The notes under the pieces were generated by a model. That model was not told where the DNA came from and searched no databases. It worked only from the letters and a program-made list of their open reading frames with translations. A DNA stretch of 64,000 nt, from NCBI GenBank assembly GCA_033064195.1, contig JARBJD010000066.1, positions 124,001 through 188,000 of the forward strand, in the 5' to 3' direction. A program made the translations under genes and the position numbers. The DNA comes from Blattamonas nauphoetae (lineage: Eukaryota > Preaxostyla > Oxymonadida). Of this stretch, positions 11,578 through 24,011 are shown one piece after another (the stretch's first letter is position 1; the number at the start of each line of letters is the position of its first letter).

Positions 11578-12813
11578 TCATCGCCCAAATAGGAGACTGG
11601 ACATTGGACTGGACAATCCCACCTCGACTGGACACAGCTTAACAGGCCAAGCAAAATGATCGATGCTCGGTGATCCATAGCGATGATATTCTGGTTTGAC
11701 TTTGAATAAAGTCTGATCAAGCCCATCATCAAATCCTTCATCGTTCAGTGCTCTGATAATTGTCTTGCCCTTCCCAACGGTGTGTGGGTCAGCTATCCTC
11801 CATGCTCGCATCATTGGGACAAAAGAGTCCAAGAAAGTTGTGACAAAGTTGGGATTGAAGGAAGTCGATAAACTGGTGATGGTGAGTGCGATGGGGAGTG
11901 ATAGGGGGAAATTACACGTTGGCGAATGAAACAAGAATAGTTTAATCAGCTTGCAAGAAATTACCCGAAGAGTAAAGGCTGAGAGGTGCTCCGAAACGAA
12001 ATAGCGGTTCGAGCAGAGATACCGAACATATCCATCGGAAGGAACAATGATTCGCTGAAATATCATTTCATTCATCTGATATGTTTGAGTTGCATCATCG
12101 ATGTTGCGAGATGGAGGACGATCACTGGCACAAAGGACGGATGTCAGAAAGTCCATGATTTGAACATGGAGACTCTTCCTCAACGACAGTGAGAGTGTGT
12201 GTGGCTGGATGATATTCATGACTCCAGAGATCACATCACAATTCAGCATTTTGATGATGTTGCCAGTTGAACAAAGGCGAAACAAAGACTGCAAGATCTC
12301 CAGTGCAGATTCAACAATTGTGTGCATAGACGAAGCAAGAAGTGATAACAGAGCGTCGAGGAAGCCGTTCACAGGATCGTCATGTGCAGGAACCAAACTA
12401 AACAGCAAATTAGCGTCTTCTGATCGTTTGAAATGCGTATCGATCTGACCCAAGAAGCCAATTGCCTTCGCTTCAAGTGCGTCATCAAAGGGATACCCTT
12501 CCTTGACCAAAGTGACGAGAGAGTGAAAGGTGATAGAAGCTGAATCCACAGAGAATCGTGTTGAAGTATTCCAGTTGAGAAATGCAGTCGAGTCTGAAAG
12601 AATAATGTGGTGGATCAAGCTCATACTGTCTGATGTATTGATTTTCGAGGGTTCTAGTCCCGTCGCACTCGTTGTCATTGACATTAAAGTTGATCGAACC
12701 ATGATTGAACATAACAAACTATTCATCAGAGGTTTGTTCACAAATTGGGAATCAAACAAATGTCGATGAGATGAAAATGACATAAAAAAGAATAGTGAAG
12801 AATTAATGCTCAA
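11578..12813 (-). CDS. ARM/HEAT-like helical-repeat family protein (paralogue 2)
   Basis: A 411-residue single-exon frame. The family core starts at about residue 75 ('DSTAFLNWNTSTRFSVDS') and runs through helix pairs such as 'GFLDALLSLLASSMHTIVES' and 'MIFQRIIVPSDGYVRYLCSN' to 'IIRALNDEGFDDGLDQTLF'. It is closest in the window to the protein at 6168-7151 and more distantly related to those at 42797-43963, 25758-27751 and 22214-23992. No signal peptide or clear membrane span. The last residues lie over a short TGGAC-repeat cluster, so the native C-terminus may have been altered by repeat sequence. Function unknown. Confidence 0.65.
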   Translation of the reverse strand: MSINSSLFFFMSFSSHRHLFDSQFVNKPLMNSLLCSIMVRSTLMSMTTSATGLEPSKINTSDSMSLIHHIILSDSTAFLNWNTSTRFSVDSASITFHSLVTLVKEGYPFDDALEAKAIGFLGQIDTHFKRSEDANLLFSLVPAHDDPVNGFLDALLSLLASSMHTIVESALEILQSLFRLCSTGNIIKMLNCDVISGVMNIIQPHTLSLSLRKSLHVQIMDFLTSVLCASDRPPSRNIDDATQTYQMNEMIFQRIIVPSDGYVRYLCSNRYFVSEHLSAFTLRVISCKLIKLFLFHSPTCNFPLSLPIALTITSLSTSFNPNFVTTFLDSFVPMMRAWRIADPHTVGKGKTIIRALNDEGFDDGLDQTLFKVKPEYHRYGSPSIDHFAWPVKLCPVEVGLSSPMSSLLFGR

Positions 12814-15392
12814 GGATCAAAAACAAGAAGGGGAGAGAACTGTAAAGGTAGAAAATGATGATAAACAATAATCAGTGCTGGAGACACGAGCAGAGAGTGG
12901 AGACGATCATGTTGGCAGAGGAGAGTGAGTCACAACGATGCCTGTCGAACAATCAAACTGCAATCCGAGAAACGCGTGTTTCGACGAACCACAATCGGAA
13001 GCGAATGCGAATACAACACCAGCACACCACACATCTCGCTCGATTCTGAATTCACAAATCGAGTGTTCACAAGATCGATCCGAGCCAGAGACGACGAAGA
13101 AATCAGCACACACCCAGAAACTGTCGATGACGGGAACGAGCCAGTGAAGACACACGACGAGAGTGTGAGCAGAGGAGTGGGCGAGGAGAGAGTGAACGAC
13201 ATTGTTGGACCCGATGCGATCCCAGCGGCAGAGAACAGTCCACATTTCGTAAACATACATTCCGACATCGTCAGTACAGCTTGACATGTCGCAATGGAGA
13301 GTGGTGGTGTTGAGGGAGAGAGTGTGGAGACGACGTTGACGAAGGAAGATGTCGAGAGGCGCATGGACGATGAGGGTGAGCGAGAGGAGAAGGAGAGAAG
13401 AGGCGAACGAAGAGTGTGAATGTCAGAGAACTCACATCCTTCAATCTCCATCCGAACACTCTTCACTCCACTCTCCACTCGCAGCAGCGCAACTCCATCC
13501 TCCATCCACACATTCGCTGCTTTCACTCTCTTCATCTCAACCACTCCAGACTCCACACACACCACTCCCATCCCCACTCTTCCCGACTCTTTCTGAACAA
13601 TCTCAACTGACGACAGACGAACCTCACCTCTCCCCCAAATCACACTCACCGCACGACCCAAGTCGAGTGACGATGAGATCGGAAGAACGAGAAGCACTTC
13701 ATCCATCTCCACTCTTCCTCCCACCACGTTCACAAGTCCTTTCCCACTCTCCTCGTCCTCATCCAATGCCCCTTCCGCAATGATTCTTCTCATCGCACTT
13801 GATTCTGAGCAGATCCTCAGCGTTCCTCCTCTCACTGTCACGCTTCCCCCGAAAACAACCTCTCGACGCACCTTCACCACAACTGCCTGCCCCTCCTCTC
13901 CATCCCTCCTCACCCCCACTTCCCACCCAACACCGATCGAATCACACGGCTTGTCTCTTCCCCCACATTCCTCAACCGTCCCACTTCCTGTCCTGTCCAC
14001 AACAACACAAATCTCAGGTGGCGGAGGGAAGGGGACAGTGATTTTCATTGCTGATGGATTGATGATGATCGGAGTGGAGTCTTTCGTCATCTGCGTGATC
14101 GTGTAAGTCTGACCGAAGATAACATGCGGCGTGTTGGTCTCTTCAGTTGAGATTGAGCAAGAGAGTGTTCCGTCTCCTTGGCGAATGAGATGAACAACCA
14201 TTTCAGTGCTTGATCCAGCTGTTTGGAGAGTGACTTCATACTCACCAGAATCCAACACTCTTCCTTCAAACTGGAGTGTGACTTGTTTCGCATCATCGCT
14301 CAGAATTCCTGTCACTTTCTCCAATCTGGTCGGTTCTGAGGGCATGGTGAATGCGAGAAGAGTGTCGATGTATTTCGCGGACGAGAGAGACACAATTCGA
14401 TATGTCTGATCGAAGGCGAGCGCGGGTGTTGGGTTCAGAGGGATCAACACTGTTCCTGTTGTGTCATCTCCAGATCTGGTGAACGACACTGGAAGAGCAA
14501 TCTTGTCTGATTCTGTTTCTGAACCAGATGGGATAGACGATAGAACAACTGTCAGTGTTGCATCTCCAGCTGGCACTTGATGGCCAGTCAGTGTCAGAAT
14601 CGTTGAGTTCAATCCATCCGTGTTCACAGGACCAGACAATGAAAGGAGGCGAGTGGGTTCAGATATCGTCGTGAATGTGATTCCAGAGTTGAAGATCACT
14701 GCTTGATCCACTTCATCTTTCACTCTGATCACAACATACGCTGTGTTGTATTTCAGAGAACCTGACCAGGTCCCGAAGAGTGTTTGAGCCGTCGTCGCTG
14801 TTGATCCATCGTCGAACACGAGAAGGAGTGGTGTTGTTGTCGATGTGCCATTCACTGAAAGGGTCACTGTGTATGGTCCATTTGTCATCAATCTTCCCTC
14901 CCAACTCAATCTGAGCACTTTCTCATCGTCCAAATAGTCAACTTGTGCAATTCTCTCCAATCGGCTCGGTTCGGTTGGCGCTGTCAATGTGACAATGTGG
15001 TTGATCACTTTCTCTGTCACAGATTCTGAGGTTGTGAACGATTCGATCGTGTATGTGTGTCCGTACATCAGTTGGGGTGTGGGATAAAGATCGATCATCA
15101 TCGTTCCTTCTGTCGCTGACATGAACACAATTTGTGTTTCAACGAAGTGCTCTTCTCCAGTTTGTTGGAAGTGTGTCGAGTCCAAAAAGGTCAGGCGATA
15201 TGTCCCACTTGACATCCTCTCTCCAACGAACTGAAGAGTGGTTGTGTTCAGGTCCTCTCCACGAGTCAAATCTCCCAACGACACAATTCGAGATACTGCA
15301 GGACGAAGTTGGAACTGGAGTTCAGAATCAACAAACACGGTGCTCGTTTCAGTCTTCACAAGCGTGTATCGTGCTCCCTCAGGGACTGTCTA

Positions 15393-15915
15393 TAGTTCAT
15401 CAGCATTTCCAACTATAGTTCATCAGAGACCCATATCATTGCGACGAGAGATCCGGTCGACATTCGAAGATCGACCACCACCATTTCGTGTGATGTTCGA
15501 ATCGTTGGAAAGGATCTTCGAGCGATCTCCAATCACAGACAATCGATGGTAGTGATGAAGATGAGAAAACAACGAGACTTGATCCTTCAATATACTTTTC
15601 AGCCTTCTCTGAGTCGATTGCTCCGGAATGAAAGTTCAAGCACTCAGCATCTGGTATTCTCTCACCCATCCATGACGGGCGACAAACGAGCCTCACCAGC
15701 AGCAGCTCATTCATCACACTTCGGTCACCAGACATCAACCACAGTGACACTACAGCTGATCGGACGTCACCACTCATCGAGGTTGACATTAAAACTGTAT
15801 CAGAGTTCTTCTTTTGGTGTCAGTTTTCCATCTTGGACGAAAAGAAGATGATTCATCTCCCTGTCATCAGAATATGGGATGGTGATGAACAATAGTTGAA
15901 ACTGCTGATGAACTA
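15393..15915. mobile_element. 523-bp MITE with TA target site
   Basis: The ends are inverted: left TAGTTCATCAGCATTTCC, right complement TAGTTCATCAGCAGTTTC, each followed by a second TAGTTCATCA/TTGTTCATCA copy 13-20 bp inside. TA flanks both ends (15391-15392 and 15916-15917). There is no coding capacity. It lies within the large surface-protein pseudogene and introduces stops there. The TA target and TAGT start suggest mobilisation by a pogo/mariner-type transposase, perhaps a relative of the two larger copies here, though the TIR is not identical to either. Confidence 0.82.
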
Positions 15916-16825
15916 TAGTCTGTCCCGCTCCCTCAACCAACTCCGCATTCCCAGTCGGACTCCAAATTGTGGCTGTGCACGCAAATCTCTGATCGGAAAT
16001 TGAGTTGAACGAGAGCTTCGTTTCTTCAGAAGTCACGTCATTCGTCAACGTGATGATTTGGTCCGCTGAGGGGCAATGTTGTCCAGTCAGTGTGATCGTC
16101 ACCTCAGTCTCTAACGTCGCATACGTCAATGGATCCACAGAGATGATTCGCCCAGGTCGAGAAGGCGTGGTGAACGTCAGAAGTGTGTCGATGTATTTCG
16201 CGGACGAGAGTGACACAATCCGATATGTCTGATCGAAGGCGAGTGTGGGTGTTGGGTACAGTGAGATCAACACTGTTCCTGTTGAGTTATCTCCAGATCT
16301 GGTGAACTTGACTGAAAGGTTAATCTTGTCTGATTCGGTTTCTGAACCAGGCACAACTGACGATTTGACAACAATGAGCGTTGCATCTCCAGCTGGCACT
16401 TGATGGCCAGTCAGAGTCAGTATCGTTGAGTTCAGATCGGTACAATTCTCTTGAGATGAGATCGACAGAAGACGAGTTGGTTCTGCAATCGTCGTGAATG
16501 TCATCCCAGAGTTGAAGATCACCTCCGTATTCAATTTGTCTTTCACTCCCGTCACAACATACGCGGTATAGTATTTCAGACCATTCGATGCTGATTTGAA
16601 CAGTGTTTCTGTCGTCGTCGATGTTGATTCAGAAGAATCGAATGGAAGTGTGAGTGTTGTTGTCGTCGTTGATGATCCATTCACTGAAAGTGTCACAGTG
16701 TATGGTCCATTGTTCATCAATCGTCCTTCCCAACTCAAGCTGATCACTTTCTCATCGTCCAAAAAGTCAACTTGTGCAATTCTCTCCAATCGGCTCGGTT
16801 CAGTTGGCATTTGAATCAGTTCATA

Positions 16826-19067
16826 GTCCTCCCATCAACCCGTACTTGTTCATCAAGTCGTACGATAATCATTTCTTGTTGAATTGAATTTGTTTCATTC
16901 CATCTCCAGCTCCTTCCGTGTTTTGAATCTTTTCTGAAAAAGTGGACACTATCAATGGGCTCATTTCAAATCAAAATGGAGAATGGACCTGTATTGACAC
17001 TGTCGGAGTTGCATGCGTACATCAGCGTGGATCAGAAAGACATCCACCCGCGCTCCCCGCACGTTGTCCTCTTGGACGGGGCGGTGGTGAGGATGTCGCA
17101 GTTTAAACTGCCGTTTCTGGAAGGACTTCTGCGCCCAACCAGAATTCGTCATCTTACTGCATTTCTTCAAGGTGAAGAGATTGGGAGAACTGGGACTCGA
17201 GAATATCTCAATAAAGCTGAATCTACACAATTGCAGAAAGAGATCCTCGAACTGATCTCCAATGGCATTCACCCAACGTACAAGGACGTCGGAAGGATGG
17301 TGTGTTCCGCAACAGTATCTTCCATCTTTTTCAGGCTTTTCGATTCGTCGAGATCGGTTGAGATATGTCTCAGTCGACATCCACGAACCATGCAGAAGCT
17401 GGGTCAGTGGATGGATCAAGAACCATCCTCTTTTCAAGGCTCTTAAGCCAATCTGTATGGAACAAAGAAGGCAGAATTCATTAACGAAAAGACATACACA
17501 ACCGTTTTTTGAAAACTTGAAAAAGCTGATCGACGAACACGACTATCCACCAGAATTAGTCTACAACTTTGATGAGACATCATTGGTTTCTACACAGTTC
17601 ATTTATGAAAAAAGGATCACGACATACAGTAGTTCAGTCGCCTATTCAACGCCGCCGTCAATGATCTTCAGTCACACGATGCTGTTCACAATCGCTGCTG
17701 ATGGGGAGGCTCTAACTTCTCATCTGATCCTCCCAGCCAAAACGAACCAAGATTCCCTTTCCAGACATTTCCCTTCCCGCTTTTCTTTCCACACCTCACA
17801 AAAAGGGTGGATGAACAAGGAGCTCCTCTACGATATCCTGATCAATGGACTAGGTCCAGAAATTCAAGAGCGTAAAGGAAAATCAAAAGCCTCTCTCACG
17901 AGCGCTATTAATATTTGATGGACACTCGTCCAGGAATCAACCAACTCTGTGGAAACAACTTGCAGACTTGGGGATTGACAGTATCTGTCTCCTCCAATTG
18001 TTCCTCTATTATGCAACCCTGTGACCTCTACGTCAACTCCGCATTCAAGCGAAATCTTCAAAAACTCCCGCCACTACCATCAAAAACAAAACAGAATTCA
18101 GAACTAATTCCATGGCTATTAAAGGTGGAATCGGCTGCTTTAACTGCTCTTGATAATTCAGAACAAATTATCGCAAGCTTTCGAGAATCTGGCATTTTTC
18201 CCTTCAACCCGGAAATTGTTACCAGTCAATTGCGAGACGGAAGTCCTGCAGAAGAAACTCGTCGTGGATTCCCGCTTGGTTCGAAGGTCCTCTCAGATCC
18301 AGTTGTTCAAAGTGGGTGGAGAACACATCTGAAACTGCCAGACGTTGATGACGAACAAGATCTCGAAACAGTGAATCCACTTTCGATTCAAGCTGAAATT
18401 GATGATACTGATCCATTTCTTGAAGCTCATCAGCTAGCTCTAAGAAAACGTCTGATGTTTCCCTCACAATCTGAAAATGATGATGAATTTGAGAACCTCC
18501 CTATTTATGGAAGCGAAACTCCACTTAAACAGATTCCAACAGGCAATGAAACAACTACACATTCATCCTCACAGCCTTCATCGAATTTGGAGAGCCATCT
18601 ACTACCTCAGTCACGCGGCCATCCACGAATGATCCGAGACGACGACGATGATGAACCTATTCCTCGCTTACCAACGAAAACAAAGAGACAGAACTCGACG
18701 CCATCGACCATTCAATCCCCTGAGAGGCAGACAACAAAACAAGAGCGTCAGGAGACTCCTCCGTCGTTGCATACCTCGACTCCGAGACGATCGTCAACAA
18801 CTCAGGGAGGACGAACAAAACATACTCCGGAGTGGTTTCGACAGTTCGGATAATCACTTCACATCTCCTATTGATATTAGATTTTCACGTAATCGTCAGA
18901 GTAAAGGAGTGAGGTGAAGAAAAGAATTGAATGGTTTGATCAATGTCTCCCTCGTCAATTAAGGAGGAAATAGAGGGCTGAATAGCTGGACTGAAGGGAT
19001 AAAGAATAGACTGTTCGTGCATTAACTTAGTACGCCTTGATGAACAAGTCCGGCTTGGTCGGGGAAC
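16826..19067 (+). mobile_element. pogo/Tigger-like DNA transposon, copy 2
   Basis: Terminal inverted repeats of about 38 bp with several mismatches: left starts GTCCTCCCATCAACCCGTAC, right complement starts GTTCCCCGACCAAGCCGGAC, and both continue into TTGTTCATCAAG-GCGTAC-like sequence. TA lies immediately outside each end. The TIR resembles that of the copy at 9343-11386 in spacing (CCCG-ACTT--TCA), so both belong to related families. It interrupts the large minus-strand surface-protein gene between two of its Ig-like modules. The 2.24-kb interior encodes a decayed transposase on the plus strand, opposite to the host gene. Confidence 0.82.
16955..18853 (+). pseudogene. Second Tigger/pogo-type transposase, several frame changes
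   Basis: The N-terminal part (16955 to about 17300) includes 'ESTQLQKEILELISNGIHPT', a helix-turn-helix-like stretch, followed by a probable short intron ending near 17334. The catalytic region follows in other frames: 'DYPPELVYNFDETSL' is the first DDE motif, a translation of 17910-17990 gives 'LLIFDGHSSRN' as the second, and 'NCSSIMQPCDLYVNSAFKRN' supplies the third region. The frame changes at least twice between these blocks. The C-terminal 300 residues are acidic and low complexity. Sequence between the motifs differs widely from the transposase at 9560-11217, so the two copies represent different families within the superfamily. Confidence 0.78.
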
Positions 19068-21483
19068 TATCATTTCTCGTCACGAACATCTCATCATCGA
19101 TTCCCGTCCGAGTCATCTCCAATGTGAGATAGGCGTGTCCATAAACCAGTTGTGGAGTGGGATACAATTCGACTTCAAGCAAGCCGTTTGTTTCGGTTGA
19201 GAATGTGATTTCCACATCGACATACAAATTCTCGCTGGTTTCTGAGAAATGTGTGGAGTCGAGGAGTCTGAGTGTGGTCGTTCCGATTGGCATGTTTTCT
19301 CCTTTCAATGGAACAGTGCTAACATTTCGGTGATCATCGGAGACGACAGTGCCAGCAGAGAGAAGTCGATGGCGAGCAGGAACAACGTCAAATGTCATTC
19401 CACGAGTGAAGAAGATCTCGCCAGATGACGCTGTGACTTCAATCACTTCGTACGTCCCTCCAAACTTGAGTTGAGTCGTTCCTTCTTCAGTCCAAATGTA
19501 TTCTGTGCTGTGCCCCGTTTGCGAAGTGTCGAAGGTCACAACCAATGTGAACGATTCTTCCGTCGCTGTGTTCTTCAGTGCCACTGTATGTCCAGCTGCA
19601 ACACAGTTGATTCCCGAGAACGAGAGTCAGCTGTGTGAATTGTGAGTCGTACTCCACATTTTTGATCTCCGTTATCCTTGCTGGCTCAGCAGGTGTCGTC
19701 ATTTCTGTCTCTGACTTGGATACGAAGACAGATGATCCTGTTGATTTTTCAAATGCAGCGTTGATCGAGTAGAGTGTGTCGAAGAATATCTTCCTGTTCT
19801 CTCCAAAGATTGGGATGGACACGGTTTCTGAGTATCTTTCGGCCAATGTCTCTCCATCATTCAACTCTCCAAACACGACGTCAAATGAGTGGCCTCCACG
19901 ATTCAATGTGATTGTGTATGTTCCAACAGGCTTCTGTCTTCCTCGAACTCTCACAATCAAATGCTCCCCAGTCGAATCAAATCCGCTGTGTGTCATTCTG
20001 TTGATTCTTGGTGGTTCGTCAGGCGTGCGAAAGGTCACAGCATTGGGCATAATGATTGCGCGTCCCCAGGCGTCCTTCACAGCAACAATTGTGTAGTCTG
20101 TCGCATAGCTGAGAGCAGCCCCAGCGATTGGATATGCTTGGCCTGTTGCAGTGAGAGTGGTTCCATCACTTCCAACAGACAGCGGGAGGGTTCGTTCTTT
20201 GTCTCCTGTTTGGACGAGAATCGAGTAATCAGCTTGCATGAGTCCATCACAATCGAGTGAGATGTCGATTGTTGTTTTCATCGCGTCGTTGAAGGAGACA
20301 GTTCTGGACTTCACTCGGAAAGTGTGAATAAGCCAGTCGGCAATCGCTGCTCTTCTGATCCTGTAGTCAGTGACTGGAGATTGGATCAGTTCATCGTTTC
20401 CCACATCAACTGTGCATGACGCTGTCGACGCTTCGCTTGGGAAGTTGAATACGAGTGAGCGAGGGATGGGTGGAGGAGAGGAGCGTGTGGAATCCAAATT
20501 CTCCACCACAACAACCATCTCTCCTGTCACCGCATCTTCAAGTTCGATTGTGAATGTTGCTGTGCCATCCTCGTTGTCAATTCCCGAAAACGACTTCATC
20601 ATCGTCTCCTTCGTGATGGTTGTGAACAAATGGTCGTAAGATGTTGTCACAGAACTCTTAGTCGACTCACAAATCCGTGTCTTCCGAGAAGATTGGCAAT
20701 TCGTCACATTATCCTCACTGACTGCGTCGTTTGGTGAATGGTAATAAACATCTCTCGCTTCATCCACCAGAGTGTCGACAAATCGAAGCGATGCGATGAA
20801 GGTTTCACACGAAGTTCTGATGGAGAGTGCTGATCCTTCTGTTGTGTCAGGCGAAAACGCACTTTCGAAGACAGAATTGGAAACTGACGAAACAACTCCT
20901 ATTGGAGAGTTGATGATGTTCAGCGATGATCCGCGTCGAGCGCCTTCTGTTTGGAAGAAGACACAATCCGAAACAGTGGCCGGCTTTGCATTGATATCAC
21001 AAATGGTGACAACGACCCTTCCGACACCACCCTGCTTTCTGAGATTGACAGCGTCGACGAGTCAACTTCGAGCATCGCGTGTTTCGGAGTAATGACATGG
21101 AAAATGAATCTCTTCATGGAAAGAGATGAATTGAAAAGGCATGCAACGAACCTGGATTCGTCCATGGAATTCGAGGAAGGTTTCTGTCTGTCTTTGTGAG
21201 TGGTGATGTTTGGGAGTTCCAGATGGCTAGTATGGGCGAATGGAGTGCTATTTCCTTCAAAATGGAGATTTTGAGAAGAAATGGGGACTTTATCTCCATG
21301 GACTAACATATTGTCTGTAAAGTTGACTGATTGAAACGTGTCAAATGCGGGTCCATTTCTGAGCTGTTCGTGCAGGATGGATGGCAGTGATATGGGATAA
21401 AGATGGTAAAATGGCGCTATCTGAGGTTTAGCGAAACCAATGAGAGAATAGAGGTAAAAATAAAGGAGAAGGATCATTTCCAA

Positions 21484-22213
21484 ACGAAGAATGGATCGAT
21501 CGTATGAACCTCAATGGAAATGACGACAGAACGAGGAGAGGAGGATTGCGGTGGACAGGAATGAGAGCGGAATCTTTATGTGATTTTTTTGTTTTTATCA
21601 TTTCACACGGTCTTTGATTCAGATTGTCTTTTCTCTTCACGACGATTCGCGGATTGGACCCTTTTCTTTTGGACAGTAGCATTCCTGTTACATTCGATAT
21701 TCCTTTATTCAGAAAACTGCAGTTGAGAACGAATATGACCAAAGTGGAGGAAAAGACCCATGAGAACCCATAATTCATTGGTTCAGACAAACTCTTCAAT
21801 CAAACGGAGCAATAGATTCATAGATGATTTCAGAGAACTGTGTTTTGGATGATGATCTCTCGCCGGGTGCTTCGAACTGCCAACCCAGTTGGAATCTAGT
21901 TCGTTATTTTCGTTTTTCATCTCTCTCATTCTCAGACCAACGTCTCATCATTTCTCGAAGTCCTGCGAAGTGAAGATGAGTATATCTTGATTGACACACT
22001 CCGAAAGTTGCAGAAAGTGGCATATGGTGTGCGATTTTGTTTTCTTCATCGATTTGTTTTTGACTGTTTTGGTTGTCTTGGATGTGTTTCAGAAAGTGAG
22101 TCGGATGACAGTTTTGATGATTGGTGTCCGTCTCTGTCTCCATTGTGTTGTGAAACACACTCATCTGGACTTCTGGTCTTTCCTTTTCTCTTTTGTTGAT
22201 TTACGCTTCTCAG
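21484..22213. other. Divergent-promoter interval, possibly with 5' exons of the next gene
   Basis: This lies between the start of the minus-strand surface gene and the first secure exon of a plus-strand gene. A stretch at about 21975-22026 translates as 'DEYILIDTLRKLQKVAYG' followed by GTGTGCG, a plausible upstream exon and donor of the plus-strand gene. Another possible piece is 22096-22190. Neither can be joined with certainty. Confidence 0.3.
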
Positions 22214-23992
22214 GCAGAACTTACGAAATTTCTTGACATACTATGTTTGTGGTGTTCTTCCTTCTGATGATACATACTTCTTCTCTTTCTTTCAGATTCG
22301 AAATCATCATCATTCATTCGATCGTCGATTTCAACTGAAACCCCCTCTTTCATCCTCACCCAATTCGGAGATTGGCTGAAGTGTCTTGCACTGGAATCAG
22401 TGTGTTGATGTGTTTCTTTGTCTGATTTGTTCTCAGTGTTGTTCTTGCATGGAATCACTTTGTATTGAACCTGAAATCGTCGACTCACTTTTTCTGCTCC
22501 ACAAGGACCTTATCCTTTCAACATTCAACCAAATCGGGAAATCATCACCCCCACCTACATTAATCACCACTTTGGCTCGGATTTCTCTCTTCCCTCATCT
22601 CAGAATCAGCCACAATTCCATTGTCGCTCTTAACCCAATCGTCCAACGAGATCCACCTGCTCTCACACTTCTTCCCTCACCCATCTTCCCATCCTCTTCC
22701 CCAATCCAACAATATTCTGGCCTCTCATATCTGAATGCTCTGACAAAGAAACTTCACCCAGTTTTCTCAACCTTTCCAGTAAATATCCCAACCGATCCTT
22801 CACACTTCCCAAAATACGTCCAGCTCACGAAGGATGATCCGTATCTCATCACACGTTCCCTTTCATTTTGTTGTTGTTCGTCCATCCTCCCACTTCTCCT
22901 TTTGAAAGCAACCCCACTGATTGAAGTGTGTTCTGACCCTTTTCATCATTTTAAACTTATTTTCAGGTTGATTCTGAGATCATCCAAGAATTGATTCTCT
23001 TTGTGAAAGAAGCTCTCACAACGATTCTCGCGAACATTTCAAATATCGACAATCTCATCGCAACTCTTCACTCTGACTCTTCTCCAACCACTCCGTTGGT
23101 TTCTGAAGTAGATACACAAATGGCTGATTCTCTGAAACGCCTTCGAAGTGCGTGCGAAGACTTTGTGAACAATGCGTGGTATTTCTTCGTGAATTTGACA
23201 TACAGCATCACAGATTCACATAAACATTCCTTCAAAACAATCATTCTCGACGATCCATCCTTCTCTGACGTCATTATCAACTCTGTCAAATTTCCTCGCC
23301 CAGAAATCAGAGAGAACATGCTATTGGCCATCAGAAACGTCATAATCGACTTTTCATCGATGAGAGAAAGATTCATGACGATAAATCTTGTTGGAAAGTT
23401 GTTTGAAACAGTCGATTTTGTGTCTCTTCCTCTCTCGGAATCCAAAACCCTTGTTATCCTCGTCAGATTCATCGATACCGTCTTCTTCCCGATTGGGGAT
23501 GATAAAGAAGCAATCTTCGAACAATATCATCTCATTCGTTATTCTTTGTTCGAGCCAGCGAAACACTTCATCACATTCATGTTCAACAATTCGGACATTC
23601 TCATTCTGGATGAAGTAGACAGAGCAACACTCGAGAATTGTCTCTGTTGGATCCATCATCACATCAAAAACATGGAACTTCATTCCGACGAACACGACGC
23701 CGACTTTGTATCAGAACTTGTGAGGTGGGAAATGCGAATAATCGTCGAGATGGAGAACGAAGACAATTTTGAGAACGTCTTCCAAAACATGCTGAATCGG
23801 ACATTTCAATGGAGACGGAACAAACGAGAGCGGCAGAAGAGGCGAGAAGTGCGTTTGAGAGAAGAAGGGTGGGATGATGCTTTCGAACAACGAGTGGTGG
23901 GGATCGAAGTGGACACCAGTCAAGAGATTCAGAATGATGCAAGACGATTCAGGGATGAGATGACTTTCAATTCGGATAAATGGCGATATTGA
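22214..23992 (+). CDS. Intron-rich ARM/HEAT-like helical-repeat protein
   Basis: Secure exons are 22214-22244 (31 nt), 22296-22399, 22437-22925 and 22967-23992. Their introns of 51, 37 and 41 bp are all GT..AG and phase-compatible. The first listed exon reads 'AELTKFLDIL', and upstream exons probably exist. The protein is helical throughout, for example 'LSTFNQIGKSS', 'EIIQELILFVKEALTTILAN', 'PEIRENMLLAIRNVIIDFSS'. It ends with a basic helix 'WRRNKRERQKRREVRLREEG' followed by 'WDDAFEQRV', which corresponds to the 'EGxxDxxxQ' C-terminal box of the shorter paralogues. Its gene architecture (tiny 5' exons, then long ones) also matches the gene at 49027-53352. No membrane span. Function unknown; a protein-binding solenoid is the reasonable guess. 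Confidence 0.7.
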
Positions 23993-24011
23993 TTGATCGG
24001 CTGTCGAACCC

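Larger units (their letters stand above)
12930..21483 (-). pseudogene. Large surface protein: Ig-like repeats plus beta-helix, transposon-disrupted
   Basis: Reading leftward from 21483: a signal peptide (MEMILLLYFYLYSLIGFA), a beta-helix-like N-terminal region, then many about 110-130-residue beta-sandwich modules with the signatures 'MPSEPTRLE/PTEPSRLERI', 'LTLTGHQVPAGDATL' and 'LYPTPQLxYGHxY'. Next come a Cys motif 'ECGGRDKPCDS' and a final right-handed beta-helix ending at 12930. Membrane span and kinase-like tail, present in the homologue at 54403-62541, are absent, so the C-terminus is probably lost. The frame changes near 20925 and near 19620, and a MITE (15393-15915) and a 2.2-kb transposon (16826-19067) interrupt it. 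Without the insertions about 5.8 kb of coding sequence remains. The intact form would be a secreted or membrane-anchored surface protein. Module boundaries near 14330-14700 and 16150-16530 are also similar in DNA sequence, pointing to internal duplication. Confidence 0.75.

Noticed and set aside
13349-14106. Plus-strand Ser/Pro/His-rich frames opposite the surface-protein gene
   Set aside because: They are shadows of the minus-strand beta-helix coding sequence, which has the meaningful protein pattern.
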